Shown piece after piece: positions 1 to 8,917 of a stretch of 64,000 nucleotides of DNA. The stretch covers positions 372,001 through 436,000 of the forward strand of contig CAVOVI010000001.1 in NCBI GenBank assembly GCA_963699825.1, read 5' to 3'. Numbering within the stretch: the first letter of the stretch is position 1; the number at the start of each line of letters is the position of its first letter. A program made the translations under genes and the position numbers. This DNA comes from SPDF01 sp963699825 (GTDB taxonomy: Bacteria > Gemmatimonadota > Gemmatimonadetes > Gemmatimonadales > GWC2-71-9). A model generated the notes under the pieces. It did no database searches and was not told where the DNA came from. It worked only from the letters and a program-made list of their open reading frames with translations.

Positions 1-1
1 G

Positions 2-67
2 ATCGTGCGGGAGGCGATCTGGATGGTCTGGTGGATCCGGCTGCGCTCGATCGTGGGGAAATTGTGA
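2..67 (+). CDS. C-terminal end of an unidentified protein (partial)
   Basis: An open frame enters from the left edge and ends in TGA at 65-67, overlapping the GTG start of dapF as GTGA. Only 21 residues are visible; they are rich in Trp and hydrophobic residues followed by Arg and Lys, which would fit a membrane-proximal tail. The family cannot be recognised from so little. The 4-nt overlap suggests translational coupling with dapF, and the same overlap is seen at many other junctions in this window. Confidence 0.4.
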   Translation: MVREAIWMVWWIRLRSIVGKL

Positions 68-889
68 GCGGCATCTCCTTCTTCAAGATGACCGGTTCGG
101 GCAACGACTTCGTGATGCTCGATGGCCGGGAGACGAGCCCCCGGGACTGGCCGGCGGAACGGATCCGGGCCGTCTGCGACCGCCGGGATGGGGTCGGGGC
201 CGATGGGCTGCTGATCGTGACCCCGGAGGGGGCCGACACCGTCCGGATGACCTTCTGGAACTGCGACGGCAGCCCGGCCAACATGTGCGGGAATGCCGCC
301 CTCTGCAGCACGCGCCTGGCAGCCCGGCTCGGAATGGCTCCCGCCTCCGGGATGACCCTTGCCACCGGGGCGGGCCCGTTTCCGACCCGCTGCGTGGGTG
401 ATGGTGACCTGGCCGAACTCAACCTCCCCGATTTCGACCTCCCGGCGCCGGTCCCAGGACTGGCACTGGCCGGCGGCGAGGAATGGATCCGGAAAGCGGT
501 GGTCGGGGTCGAGCATCTGGTGACGCGGGTCCGGGACCTGGAGGGATTTGACCTGCCGTCCCGAGGCCGGGCCCAGCGGTTCGATCCGGCCATCGCTCCG
601 AAGGGGGCCAACTGTAACTTCGTGGCTGAGCCGACCACGCCGGGCGGGCCCTGGCGGATCCGGACCTATGAACGAGGGGTCGAGGGGGAAACGCTGGCCT
701 GCGGCACCGGGACGGTGGCGGCGGCGGTCGGCTCTGGCGGCCTCTGGAGAGGCCCAGCTGCCCCTGACCTTCGTCTCCCGGAGCGGCCGCGAGCTGACCG
801 TGAGGGCCACGATCGTGGGGGGCAGGGCGACCGACGTCTGGCTCCGTGGCGAGGGGAGGCTGGTCTTTACCGGCGCATTACCCGACTAG
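64..889 (+). CDS. dapF: Diaminopimelate epimerase DapF (one frame change)
   Basis: Interconverts LL- and meso-diaminopimelate in the cytoplasm for lysine and peptidoglycan synthesis. The N-terminus FFKMTGSGNDFVMLDG and the first active-site motif NMCGNAA are clear, and the second cysteine lies in ACGTGTVAAA. Just after that motif, near base 730, the frame changes; the downstream frame continues with a normal DapF ending (LPLTFVSRSGREL, then GRLVFTGALPD) to a stop at 887-889. The span of 826 nt equals 275 codons plus one base, so one extra base explains it. GTG at 64 is preferred over an in-frame ATG at 31 because the protein then starts where DapF normally starts and the stop of the preceding frame overlaps it. 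Family assignment is secure. Confidence 0.93.
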
Positions 890-986
890 AGGGGCCTGCA
901 TCACCGAGATTTCCACTCCTGGCAGCAATCGCATAACCCATTCTACCACAACACTTTAATTGTTAGAGGTCCGGCAGGGGAGCCAC

Positions 987-1005
987 TTGTCCACAGTTAT
1001 CCACC
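987..1005. promoter_or_regulatory. Two DnaA-box-like 9-mers
   Basis: TTGTCCACA (987-995) and TTATCCACC (997-1005) each differ by one base from the DnaA box TTATCCACA. They lie 10 bp apart, about one helical turn, and an AT-rich tract follows. Two imperfect boxes are far fewer than a usual chromosomal origin has, so a DnaA-regulated site or chance is as likely as an origin. Confidence 0.25.
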
Positions 1006-1099
1006 TAGCTACTTAACATAACATATCTTATACGTCGTTGTTGTATGTCCCAAGAAGAAGGGCGGCACCCCGGTTGGAGCCCCGCCCCGTCTCTAAGGT

Positions 1100-1156
1100 C
1101 TGCGGCTCAAGCCGCAGCTCGGCGTGCGCGCCGCCGAGCCACGGCTTCAGCCGTGG
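1100..1156. repeat. Three consecutive perfect hairpins (REP-like or terminator cluster)
   Basis: Three perfect 8-bp inverted repeats sit back to back and share edge bases: 1100-1117 (stem CTGCGGCT, 2-nt loop), 1117-1139 (stem GCTCGGCG, 7-nt loop) and 1139-1156 (stem CCACGGCT, 2-nt loop). They begin 9 bp beyond the stop of the minus-strand TPR gene. The outer stems share the core CGGCT/AGCCG. They could act as a transcription barrier between the convergent genes, or be a REP-like palindromic element. No T-run follows on either side. Confidence 0.6.
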
Positions 1157-1164
1157 ACCGTTGC

Positions 1165-1869
1165 CTACTTCGCCAGCGTCATCCGCCCCTGGGTCAGCTC
1201 GGACAGCCGGACCGTCGCCTCGGTCTTGGAATTCGTGTCCGGGTACTTCTCGATGATGGCGCTGAGCGCCTTGAAGGCCTCGTCCACATTGCCGGCGTTG
1301 GTGAACGCCCGGCCGGCCGACAGGAGATACTGGGCCTTGAGATAGTCCAGTTCGGCGTCGTTGGCGGCGCCCAGGTAGGCCTGCCCCGCGTCTTCCGGAC
1401 GGCCGGCGTTCTCCAGGGCCTCGCCCAGGAGCCCCTGCGCCGGCACCTTGTAGGCCTTCTTCGGATTGGTCTTCAAGTAGTCCTGGAGGCCCACCACCGC
1501 CAGTTCGTTCTGGCCGTTGACCATGCGAACCTGGTTGAGGGTCACCACCGCCTCGACGGCGGCATCGGTTCCGCTGAAGTTCGTAATGACCTTCTGGAGC
1601 TCACTGGCGGCCAGCGGGAGGTTCCCCGATTCGGCGATGTTCCGGGCCTGATCGAGCTGCTCGGCGGCCCGCAGCTGCCTGCGCTGGCCGGTCTCGATGA
1701 CGAGCCACGTGCCGAGGGCCACGACCACCACTGCCCCGGCAATGCCGAGGACGAGCTTCTGGTGGGCCCGGACCCAGGCCATCGGGTCGGCGGACTCCGT
1801 CGGAGCCGTGACGGGTTTGACCGGCTTGGCCGGCTCACTCTTCTTGGTTGCAACGTTCTTCTTCGCCAT
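1165..1869 (-). CDS. YfgM-like membrane-anchored TPR protein
   Basis: 234 residues. A basic Lys-rich N-terminus is followed by a Pro/Thr linker and one TM helix at about residues 39-58 (KLVLGIAGAVVVVALGTWLV). The rest is helical and TPR-like (AASELQKVI, AVVGLQDYL, AFKALSAIIEKYPD). This matches the TPR_21/YfgM type, an inner-membrane protein with a periplasmic TPR region that works near SecYEG and periplasmic chaperones. It stands alone here, converging on dapF, with the triple hairpin just past its stop. The ATG at 1867-1869 precedes the Lys-rich segment. Family-level function is probable; its partners cannot be told from sequence. Confidence 0.75.
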   Translation of the reverse strand: MAKKNVATKKSEPAKPVKPVTAPTESADPMAWVRAHQKLVLGIAGAVVVVALGTWLVIETGQRRQLRAAEQLDQARNIAESGNLPLAASELQKVITNFSGTDAAVEAVVTLNQVRMVNGQNELAVVGLQDYLKTNPKKAYKVPAQGLLGEALENAGRPEDAGQAYLGAANDAELDYLKAQYLLSAGRAFTNAGNVDEAFKALSAIIEKYPDTNSKTEATVRLSELTQGRMTLAK

Positions 1870-2022
1870 GGATCTCCACCAGCCAGTGAGTACAGCGTCG
1901 AGACAACAGAGGGGCCCGATTGCCCCTCCAAGCGCCCGACAATACTAACCCATTGGGGCGTATTTCAGTACTGCGGGCCACCTTAGGGGTGGTGGAGCGG
2001 CTACGGGGAGTGCCAAGACAGA

Positions 2023-2052
2023 ACTCCCGGGCACCGGATGGCGCTCGGGAGT
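2023..2052 (-). terminator. Possible terminator after the lipoprotein cluster
   Basis: A 7-bp inverted repeat (ACTCCCG/CGGGAGT) with a 16-nt loop lies about 40 nt past the stop of the last of four tandem minus-strand lipoprotein genes. There is no strong T-run, so the call rests mainly on position. Confidence 0.3.
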
Positions 2053-2094
2053 CCCTGCCCTCTTCAACTCCGCATTCAGCCCCGTACGGCGTCG

Positions 2095-3149
2095 TCAGCG
2101 CCGCCAGGCCGGTTGCTCGCCGCTTCCAAGCGACGTCGTGTTGCCGGTGACGAAATCGATGACACTGACCTTGCTGCGCTTGGTCGTATTGAACGCGAGC
2201 CGGCCGTCTGTTGCACCCGGCGACCAGGAGGCGCCGAATCCGGACGCGACCCGCTCCGGGACTGCACCGGGAGTGAACCGCAGTGTGTAGACCGACCCTC
2301 CGGCACTGAACGCCAGGCGCTCACCGGATGGCGACCAATCGAGCGGACCGAAGCCGTCAAGTACGCCAGGATGCCAGCACGGTCGTGACTCCGCCGGTCG
2401 CCACGGTCGAGCACCTCGATTCCGGCGCCGGCCGCTCCGCAGGACTCGACGAACGCGATCGAGCCACCGTCTGGGCTCCAGGCCGGGCGCACCGCATCCG
2501 TGCAGCCGGACGGTGCCTGATACAGAAGCTGCGGAGTGGGATTGGGGAGCTCGGTCGTGGCGAAGATGTACAGCGCGCTCACCCACTCGTTCGTCACCGG
2601 GTTGGACTGCCAGGAGGCGGACAACACGATCTCGTCGCCGGCCCCCGGCTTCCAGGCCGGCTGTCCGTAGTGACGAGCGACCCGGATTGCCTGTGTCCCA
2701 CCAGTCACCGGCGATGTGAACGTGCTGGACGTTGCGGACGTGAACCGATCCGCCAGCCGTATCCACATCGGCGACGGTGAACGCTTCGGATCGCAGATGC
2801 CCCATTGAGGATACGGAACGGCGCTGCGGTCGTGCCGTTGCCGACCGGCGCCCACGACGAGCTCGACGTGGAACAGCCGTTGACGAGCAGGGCGGTCCGT
2901 GCGGCAGCCATCGGCATTCATCACCCACAGTGTGCCGTTGTAATGGAATGCGATCTCGGCACTCGCCACGGTTCCACCGCCACCCCCACCACCGCCTCCA
3001 CCCCCTGGCTTCCCGCCACCGCCCTTCGCCGCGAGCATATCCCCGCTCACGGGCCCATCATTCGGCGCGACCGCCTGCTCCGAGCAGGCCATCAGGGTCA
3101 GGGCGCCTGTGGCCAGGAGTCCCCAGGTCAACTGTCGCAGCATGGTCAT
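2095..3149 (-). CDS. Beta-propeller (PD40/TolB-like) lipoprotein, copy 1, several frame changes
   Basis: Paralogue of the intact gene at 4441-5496. The signal peptide and lipobox (ALTLMACSEQ) are followed by an 11-Gly tract, then PD40-type blades such as AVRPAWSPDGGSIAFVE and LDWSPSGERLAFSAGG, ending in QPAWRR. The gene moves between all three frames. Five single-base insertions would restore it, with the first just after the NADG motif. The corrected product is close to the length of the paralogue (about 350 residues). Likely an exported lipid-anchored propeller of unknown ligand. The dense frame changes could mean decay, but indels across conserved genes in this window favour sequence error. 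Confidence 0.65.
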
Positions 3150-3216
3150 GATTGGAACCTCCGTCCGTCGAGTCCTGTGACTGGTTCAGAAGTGGCGCTA
3201 CCACTGCCCCACTGCC

Positions 3217-4401
3217 TCACGATGGGCACGCCGGTACATAGCCCCGCCATACCGTCGCCACGTTCGTGCTCGGCGTTTTCCCCCTGCCTTGGAAGAAGCT
3301 CGCACCGGCCACGATGCCGGAATCGTTGATATCAAAGGCCTTGGAACTCGTGCTGCCATCCAGCTCGGGCAGCGTGATGATCTGGTTCCCGTTCCACGCC
3401 ACGACGCCGCCAGTGCGCCCCTTGCCAGACATCATGGTGCTCACCGTCCAGCCACAGCGGTTGACGTGAGTCGTGTTCCACGCCGGCCCCGGCCCCACCG
3501 TTGGCGGTTGCGTATAGTTGCCTGCGGCATCCGGGTACCAGAGCGCGGTGTACTCCGTCGCGGATGTACCCACCCACCCAACGATGACCCCAGCGTCGTT
3601 GATATCGGATGCCGCCTGACCCTCTGACCCGGAGGCCCACGGCAGCTCCCCAAGGGAGGTCGCGGTCCACACACCGCTCACCTGCTCCACGCGCCAATGC
3701 CAGGCGTGGTATTTGATCCCCCGCTTCAGGAGCTCCTGCACGGTGCCTACCACGAGGCCGGAAGAATTCACTCCCACCGCCTCAGCGGAATTGATACCAC
3801 GAGGAAAGTCGGGCAGAGGCAGCATGACCGGCTCGAGCCAGGAGTTCGCTCCCGGTGCCGTCGGGACCCACACCACCGCGTGGGAGACCCCATCCCCCCC
3901 ATACCCCCCGCCGGCGGCGAGATGGGTATCGCTCAAGCCCTTCGCACCCCAGTTACCCGGGTTCCCGGAGTTCGGCGGAAGCGGCAGTTGAGCGACCGTG
4001 TATGGCGCCCCCCCGCTCTCAGGGTCGGCCAGATATACAACCGGCCCATCGGGCGCGTGCGCGGTGACATCGCCATGCAAGTCTGCGCCGGAGCGCACCC
4101 ACCCGATGTCCGCAATCGTGCTAACCGCATATTCCGGAGTGGGGCTCCAGCTCTGGGCCCGAGTCCTCAAGACGCCGTCGTAGCGGAAGTCCCCAAGCAC
4201 CCAGCCCCGTGGGCTGACTGCCGTGGCCATCACGGTGTTGCTCGTGCCGCCGGGCGAAAGGGCGTCGACAGAGCCGGTGAGGACGTTAGCGGTTGGGATA
4301 TCAGGTGGCCCAGTCGGCGCGTCTGGTTCCTCCGAGCAGGCCGTCAAGGTCAGGGCGCCTGTGGCCAGGAGTCCCCATGTGAACTGTCGCAGTATGGTCA
4401 T
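3217..4401 (-). CDS. HAF-repeat-like secreted lipoprotein
   Basis: 394 residues and uninterrupted. It begins MTILRQFTWGLLATGALTL with lipobox LTAC at Cys22, followed by an acidic and proline-rich linker. The mature part has repeats of the type AxDINDAGVIVGWV, AFDINDSGIVAGASF and AVGVNSSGLVVGTV, each near a WxP or WYPD stretch. These resemble HAF-repeat extracellular proteins, which are predicted beta-propellers of unknown role. Its leader is nearly identical to those of its three neighbours although the mature protein is unrelated to theirs, so the leader was probably acquired by recombination. The ligand is unknown. Confidence 0.75.
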   Translation of the reverse strand: MTILRQFTWGLLATGALTLTACSEEPDAPTGPPDIPTANVLTGSVDALSPGGTSNTVMATAVSPRGWVLGDFRYDGVLRTRAQSWSPTPEYAVSTIADIGWVRSGADLHGDVTAHAPDGPVVYLADPESGGAPYTVAQLPLPPNSGNPGNWGAKGLSDTHLAAGGGYGGDGVSHAVVWVPTAPGANSWLEPVMLPLPDFPRGINSAEAVGVNSSGLVVGTVQELLKRGIKYHAWHWRVEQVSGVWTATSLGELPWASGSEGQAASDINDAGVIVGWVGTSATEYTALWYPDAAGNYTQPPTVGPGPAWNTTHVNRCGWTVSTMMSGKGRTGGVVAWNGNQIITLPELDGSTSSKAFDINDSGIVAGASFFQGRGKTPSTNVATVWRGYVPACPS

Positions 4402-4440
4402 GTTTGTATCTCCGTTGTTTGGGTCCAGCGCTGCACAAGC

Positions 4441-5496
4441 CTAGAACCGCCGCCAGGCCGGTTGCTCGCCGCTTCCGAGCGACGTCGTGTTGCCGGTGAC
4501 GACATCGATGACACTGACCTTGCTGCGCTTTGTCGTATTGAACGCGAGCCGGCCGTCCGTTGCGCCAGGTGACCAGGAGGCGCCGAAGCCCGACGCGACC
4601 CGCACGGGGGTTGCACCCAGAGTCAATCGGAGTGTATAGACGGACCCTCCGGCACTGAACGCCAGCTGCTCACCTGATGGCGACCAATCGAGCGGACCGA
4701 AGCCGTCGAGGACGCCGGAGGCGAGCACCGTCGTCACGCCGCCGGTCGCCCGGTCGAGGATCCTGATCCCATCACCGGCTGCACCGCAGGCCTCGACGAA
4801 CGCGATCGAGGCGCCGTCCGGGCTCCACGCCGGGCGCACGGCATCCGGGCAGCTGGACGGGCCCAGATAGAGGAGTTGAGGTGTGGGGTTGGGCAATTCA
4901 CTCGCGGCGAAGATATAGAGCGCGCTCACCCATTCGTTCGTCTGGGCGTTGGCCTGATACGAGGCACTCATCACGACTTCGTCACCGGTGCCCGGCTTCC
5001 AGGCCGGTTGTCCGTAGTGTGGCGACCCCGCATTGCCTGTGTCCCACCAGTCACCAGCGATATGAATGTGCTGGATGTTGCGGACGTGAACCGATCCGCC
5101 CGTCGTATCCACATCGGCGACGGTGAACGCCTCGGACGCGCAGTTGCCCCAGTTGAGAATACGGAACGGCGCTGCGGTCGTGCCATTGCCGACCGGCGCC
5201 CACGACGAACTCGAGGTGGAACACCCGTTAGTGAGCAGGGCGGTCCGTGCGGCGCCATCCGCGTTCATGACATACAGCGTGCCGTTGTAGTGGAATGCGA
5301 TCTCGGCACTCGCCACGGTTCCACCGCCACCCCCACCACCGCCTCCACCCCCTGGCTTCCCGCCACCGCCCTTCGCCGCGAGCATATCCCCGCTCACGGG
5401 CCCATCGTTCGGCGCGACCGCCTGCTCAGAACAAGCCGTCAGGGTCAGGGCGCCTGTGGCCAGGAGTCCCCACGTCAACTGTCGCAGCATGGTCAT
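4441..5496 (-). CDS. Beta-propeller (PD40/TolB-like) lipoprotein, copy 2, intact
   Basis: 351 residues in one frame. Lipobox LTAC (Cys22) is followed by a KGGGGKPGGG-type linker with a long Gly run (about residues 42-59) and then a beta-propeller. Blade signatures include QPAWKPGTGDEVVMSA, RPAWSPDGASIAFVE, LDWSPSGEQLAFSAGG and SWSPGATDGRLAFN, and the protein ends GEQPAWRRF. PD40 propellers bind proteins or ligands in the periplasm or at the surface. This is the reference copy for the damaged gene at 2095-3149. A GGAGG ribosome site lies upstream of the ATG. The function is not otherwise known. Confidence 0.8.
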   Translation of the reverse strand: MTMLRQLTWGLLATGALTLTACSEQAVAPNDGPVSGDMLAAKGGGGKPGGGGGGGGGGGTVASAEIAFHYNGTLYVMNADGAARTALLTNGCSTSSSSWAPVGNGTTAAPFRILNWGNCASEAFTVADVDTTGGSVHVRNIQHIHIAGDWWDTGNAGSPHYGQPAWKPGTGDEVVMSASYQANAQTNEWVSALYIFAASELPNPTPQLLYLGPSSCPDAVRPAWSPDGASIAFVEACGAAGDGIRILDRATGGVTTVLASGVLDGFGPLDWSPSGEQLAFSAGGSVYTLRLTLGATPVRVASGFGASWSPGATDGRLAFNTTKRSKVSVIDVVTGNTTSLGSGEQPAWRRF

Positions 5497-5539
5497 GATT
5501 GGAACCTCCGCTGTGTTTATTTCCGGTGCGACACAAGTT

Positions 5540-6610
5540 CTAGAACCGCCGCCAGTCCGGCTCCCTCACCCTCTCGCATGAGCGGCCAGAGCACTTGGAC
5601 GAGTTCGCGGCAATGACATGCTCTGAGGCGACCGAGGGGCACCCGTTCGACTGCGGCGGGCCCAGGGTCATGACCCTGATATCACCCGGGTAGCCACCGT
5701 GCACGAGCTGTGTATCGTCCGGCGACCACTTGGGGTCAGTCGAGCCATTGGCTGCCAGCAGGCAGGTCTTGACATTGGCGGGATTGTTGAAGTCAATGAG
5801 CCACAATCCTGGGGTGTTCCCGAAGACGACACGATCGTCGTTCCGGGCCCAACTCGACTGGCCACCCATGAATTGTCCCTCAAGGGGGCCACCAGCGGTG
5901 ATACTCGTCGCAGAGATCTCGTCAATCATCCCATTGCCGTCGGGGTCGATGTCATACACCACGAGATCTCTGTCGTTGGTGGCGACCAACCGGCGGGAGT
6001 CCGAGGCCCAAGCTGGAAAGGCACCCGTCACAGAGGAGCCGTTGCCGTCGATGTTGATCGGGCTGCCCCACGAGCCATCCGGTGCCCGTTCGCGAACCCA
6101 GATGTCTCCGGGCTCCACGCCAAATTCCACGTAGGCGAGCCTGGAGCCATCCGGCGACATCGCCGGCATACCCCCGCGAACGTGCGTGAACTGCAACTCT
6201 GGCGCACTCACGCCGTTGGTGGCTGGATCTCTCGTCACGGCATAGATCCCACGGCCCTGAAATCCGTACAACACATTGAAGTAGATTGCGTTGCCTGAAG
6301 AGGACCACGCTGGGTCTATGACCTCGGTCTCTCCACTGAGGACGATCGCTTCGTCAGCCGTCCCGGGACTGGTGACGACGATCTGATACCTGGTTTTCCC
6401 GCTCGCAGTCACGGTGCTCTTGTAGAGAATATCCTGCGCCGGAGTCCACGTCGCGGGCGGGTCGCCACTGGGCGGCTTGCCGCCCTTCGCGGCAAGCAGA
6501 TCACCGCCGGCGACAGCGTCGCTCGGCGCGACCGCCTGCTCAGAACAGGCGGTCAGGGTCAGGGCGCCTGTGGCCAGGAGTGCCCAGGTGAATTGTCGCA
6601 GGATGGTCAT
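5540..6610 (-). CDS. Beta-propeller (PD40/TolB-like) lipoprotein, divergent member
   Basis: 356 residues from the ATG at 6610. An in-frame upstream start at 6637 exists, but 6610 aligns with the other three lipoproteins and has GGAGG about 8 nt upstream. The same leader and lipobox (TLTACSEQ) precede a short KGGKPPSGDPP linker. The mature domain has PD40-like blades (EVIDPAWSSSGNAIYFN, PAMSPDGSRLAYVE, PAWASDSRRLVATN, DPKWSPDDTQLVHGG) and ends EPDWRRF, echoing the QPAWRRF end of its paralogue. Several Cys near the C-terminus could form disulfides. Predicted lipid-anchored propeller of unknown ligand. Confidence 0.75.
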   Translation of the reverse strand: MTILRQFTWALLATGALTLTACSEQAVAPSDAVAGGDLLAAKGGKPPSGDPPATWTPAQDILYKSTVTASGKTRYQIVVTSPGTADEAIVLSGETEVIDPAWSSSGNAIYFNVLYGFQGRGIYAVTRDPATNGVSAPELQFTHVRGGMPAMSPDGSRLAYVEFGVEPGDIWVRERAPDGSWGSPINIDGNGSSVTGAFPAWASDSRRLVATNDRDLVVYDIDPDGNGMIDEISATSITAGGPLEGQFMGGQSSWARNDDRVVFGNTPGLWLIDFNNPANVKTCLLAANGSTDPKWSPDDTQLVHGGYPGDIRVMTLGPPQSNGCPSVASEHVIAANSSKCSGRSCERVREPDWRRF

Positions 6611-6742
6611 GGTGGAAGCCTCCGTCCGTCGAGTCATGTGGCTGGTCAGGACATGGCGCTACCAGTACATGACGGACAAGCGGCGGAGATTTGCGGTTTT
6701 CAGGCGCTCCCGGGTCGTCCTCCTCGTCGGGCATCGATCGAC

Positions 6743-8917
6743 TCACGGCTGTCCCACCACGAGGACCGGGGTTGTTCGATTGGTGGTCGTGTTCACGCCG
6801 AGCTGGCCGTCACCGTTCTCGCCCCAGCAGTGGACCGTTCCGCCGGTGGTCATCCCACAGGTATGCGCCGCCGGCGCTCACCGAGAGGAACAAGAGCCCA
6901 CCCCCCACCAGCACCGGAGTGCTGCTGTAAGGTGGAGCTGTCACCGAGTTGGCCTGAGCTGTTCTCTCCCCAGCAATACATTTCGCCGCTCGAGGTGATC
7001 GCACAGGTGTGCAGGCCGCCCGCGCTCAGCGACTCTGAACGTCAATCCACCCTGCACTGCACCGGGTGTGGATGACCCCGGGCCCGATGTCCCCAGTTGA
7101 CCCGATTCGTTCGCTCCCCAGCAGAAGGCCGCACCATCGGCGGCGAGGCCGCAAGTGTGATCCTGTCCCGCGTCGACTCCGAAGACCAGGAGAGTCCACC
7201 CGACACGGGGCCCGGAGTGGTGCTCCCGCTCGCGACACTGAACCCGAGTTGGCCCGCGGCATTGCTTCCCCAGCAGTAGGCGTGACCATCGGTCGTGATG
7301 CCGCATGTGTGCTCCCCGCCCGCACTCAGGCTCTGGAACGAGTGACCCCCTGTCACAGCAACCGGCTGGATGTCGACAGCATTGGCTGCTTCATCGATGA
7401 ATCTGGGAAGACCAGTACGCTTGGCCGTCACCCAGTTGGCCCTACCTGGTTATTCCCCCAACAATAGGCCGCACCTCCCACATCAAGGGCACAGGTGTGG
7501 CTGAGCGTGGTGCCGTAGCGTCCACCCGTGCTGGTAAGCCTGTACGAGCGGGCGCTCCCTCTGTACGACTCCAGGGGAACGGCCCGACTGAAAAACATGA
7601 TCCACGCGCCCCCAGTGAGGTCGAAGGTGCCCCAACAGCCCGCATTGTTGCCACTACTAGTCAGCACACCGCAGCTTAGCCAGCCACCCACGGAAAGGTG
7701 AGAAAACTTGTCACCGGTCAGGAATGGTACCGGGAACTGGCTGCGCTCGATCGTGACCCAGCATCGTTCTGAGGTAGTGGCCCCAGCAATACGCCTGGCC
7801 CGCCGAGTCGAGCGCGCAGGACGCTACCTCTCCGGCCTCGATGCTTATGAAGCTCTGGAGGGCAGCCACTGTCACCCGGACCGTATCGACCACCGCACCG
7901 GCAGCCACAATCAGTCCAGCTGTACCAACACTCCTGGCTGTAAGCCACGCGGACGTCATCCTCGAAACGCCCACGCGCGTACTATCCACCTGGACGACGG
8001 TCGAATCGGTCGATGACCAGTGCACCGGCGCATCCAGCACCAGGCGTCCGGCATCATCGCTGGGATACGCCAGGCCCAGGATCTCAGTCTGCCCACGATA
8101 GAGGGTTGGAAACACCGTCCTCGCAATCCGGTTCGCCGCCATCAGTTCCGTGCCCGTCCCAAAGGGAACGGCTACCGGTTCCTCCAACCGGCCTCCACCA
8201 AGGCCAGTGGCATCAGTCGACACGGTCAACTGGTAGTCGGCAAGAGAATCGAGATTCTCGGCCGGCGTGAACCGCGCCTCCCACCCGTTGGGCTCGAGGG
8301 TCACCGTCCCCGGGACGTGCAGCCCATTTCGCATGAGTTGGATGACGTCCGGACCGATCGTGCCCGGATCCATCGGCTCGCTGAAGATCACGACCAGCTG
8401 GGCGTTGAGCGGAACACGGGTCCGCCCTGGCGGCGGATCCGTACGGACCACGATGGGTGGATGCCGATCCGGGACAATGCGCGCGTACGTTCGAAGGGTC
8501 TGGTCATGCGCAAGCACCGTGATCCGCAGGCTGTCCCCTGGCGAAGCAGGGATTGACAGCGGATCGAGACCGCCGTCGAGCACCGGGGCACCCACACCGA
8601 TACCCAGGGTAAGATTCCGTACCTCGATGGAATCGGCGTCAGGAAGCGATCCCGAAGGGAACGAGACGTAACTTGCTCCGTCGACGCCGGACTCTGAGAA
8701 GAACATGGTCGTGAGCCCCGTCGCCGTTCGACAGCTCTCGTCCCAATGGAGCCACATCGAATCCGATCGGTCCGCTCACCACCACGGCGGGTTGATTCGT
8801 GGGAGGTGGACCGACGACCGGCCCCGTCGGAGCCCTGGTCTGCTCGGTACATCCCAGAACGGCCAGCATTGTGGTCAAGGCCGCGGCGCACAACCACTCC
8901 AAACCTCTTGGCTTCAT
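6743..8917 (-). CDS. Lipoprotein with Ig-like domains and an RCC1-type propeller (many frame changes)
   Basis: Starts at ATG 8917, overlapping the stop of the CHAT gene as ATGA. The N-terminus MKPRGLEWLCAAALTTML leads to lipobox AVLGC. Next come an SbsA-type Ig-like domain (PPIVVRTDPPPGR, VVIFSEPMDPGTI, LADYQLTVST), a Big_2-like stretch (VHWSSTDSTVVQV), then at least five RCC1 repeats of the form SAGGEHTCGITTDGHAYCWG followed by GQLG. The last repeat reads CWGENGDGQLGVN and ends at the TGA at 6743. The repeats appear in different frames; the total of 2175 nt is a multiple of three, which fits three or six inserted bases. The Cys in HTCG and CWG could pair. Likely an outer-surface or periplasmic propeller co-made with the CHAT protease. 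RCC1 propellers bind proteins, but this ligand is unknown. Confidence 0.7.

Larger units (their letters stand above)
890..1164. other. Intergenic region with AT-rich tract
   Basis: No gene is visible between the end of dapF and the convergent TPR gene. It holds an AT-rich stretch (about 1007-1040), two DnaA-box-like 9-mers and a three-hairpin cluster, described separately. No clear intrinsic terminator for dapF was found. Confidence 0.6.
3074..6610 (-). repeat. Four near-identical lipoprotein leader segments
   Basis: The first 75 or so coding bases of the four tandem lipoprotein genes (3074-3149, 4326-4401, 5421-5496, 6535-6610) are almost identical, including GGGCGCCTGTGGCCAGGAGT read on the plus strand. 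This holds even though the second gene encodes an unrelated mature domain. The upstream flank of copies 1 and 4 is also alike (3150-3205 and 6611-6665). This points to duplication plus module exchange or gene conversion. Confidence 0.8.

Noticed and set aside
31..63. dapF start at the ATG at 31
   Set aside because: It would add eleven residues unlike any DapF N-terminus. GTG 64 gives the family start and overlaps the preceding stop.
2942..3010. Tandem repeat or CRISPR-like array in the lipoprotein cluster
   Set aside because: The repetitive bases encode a poly-Gly linker after the lipobox. There are no spacers and no cas genes anywhere in the window.
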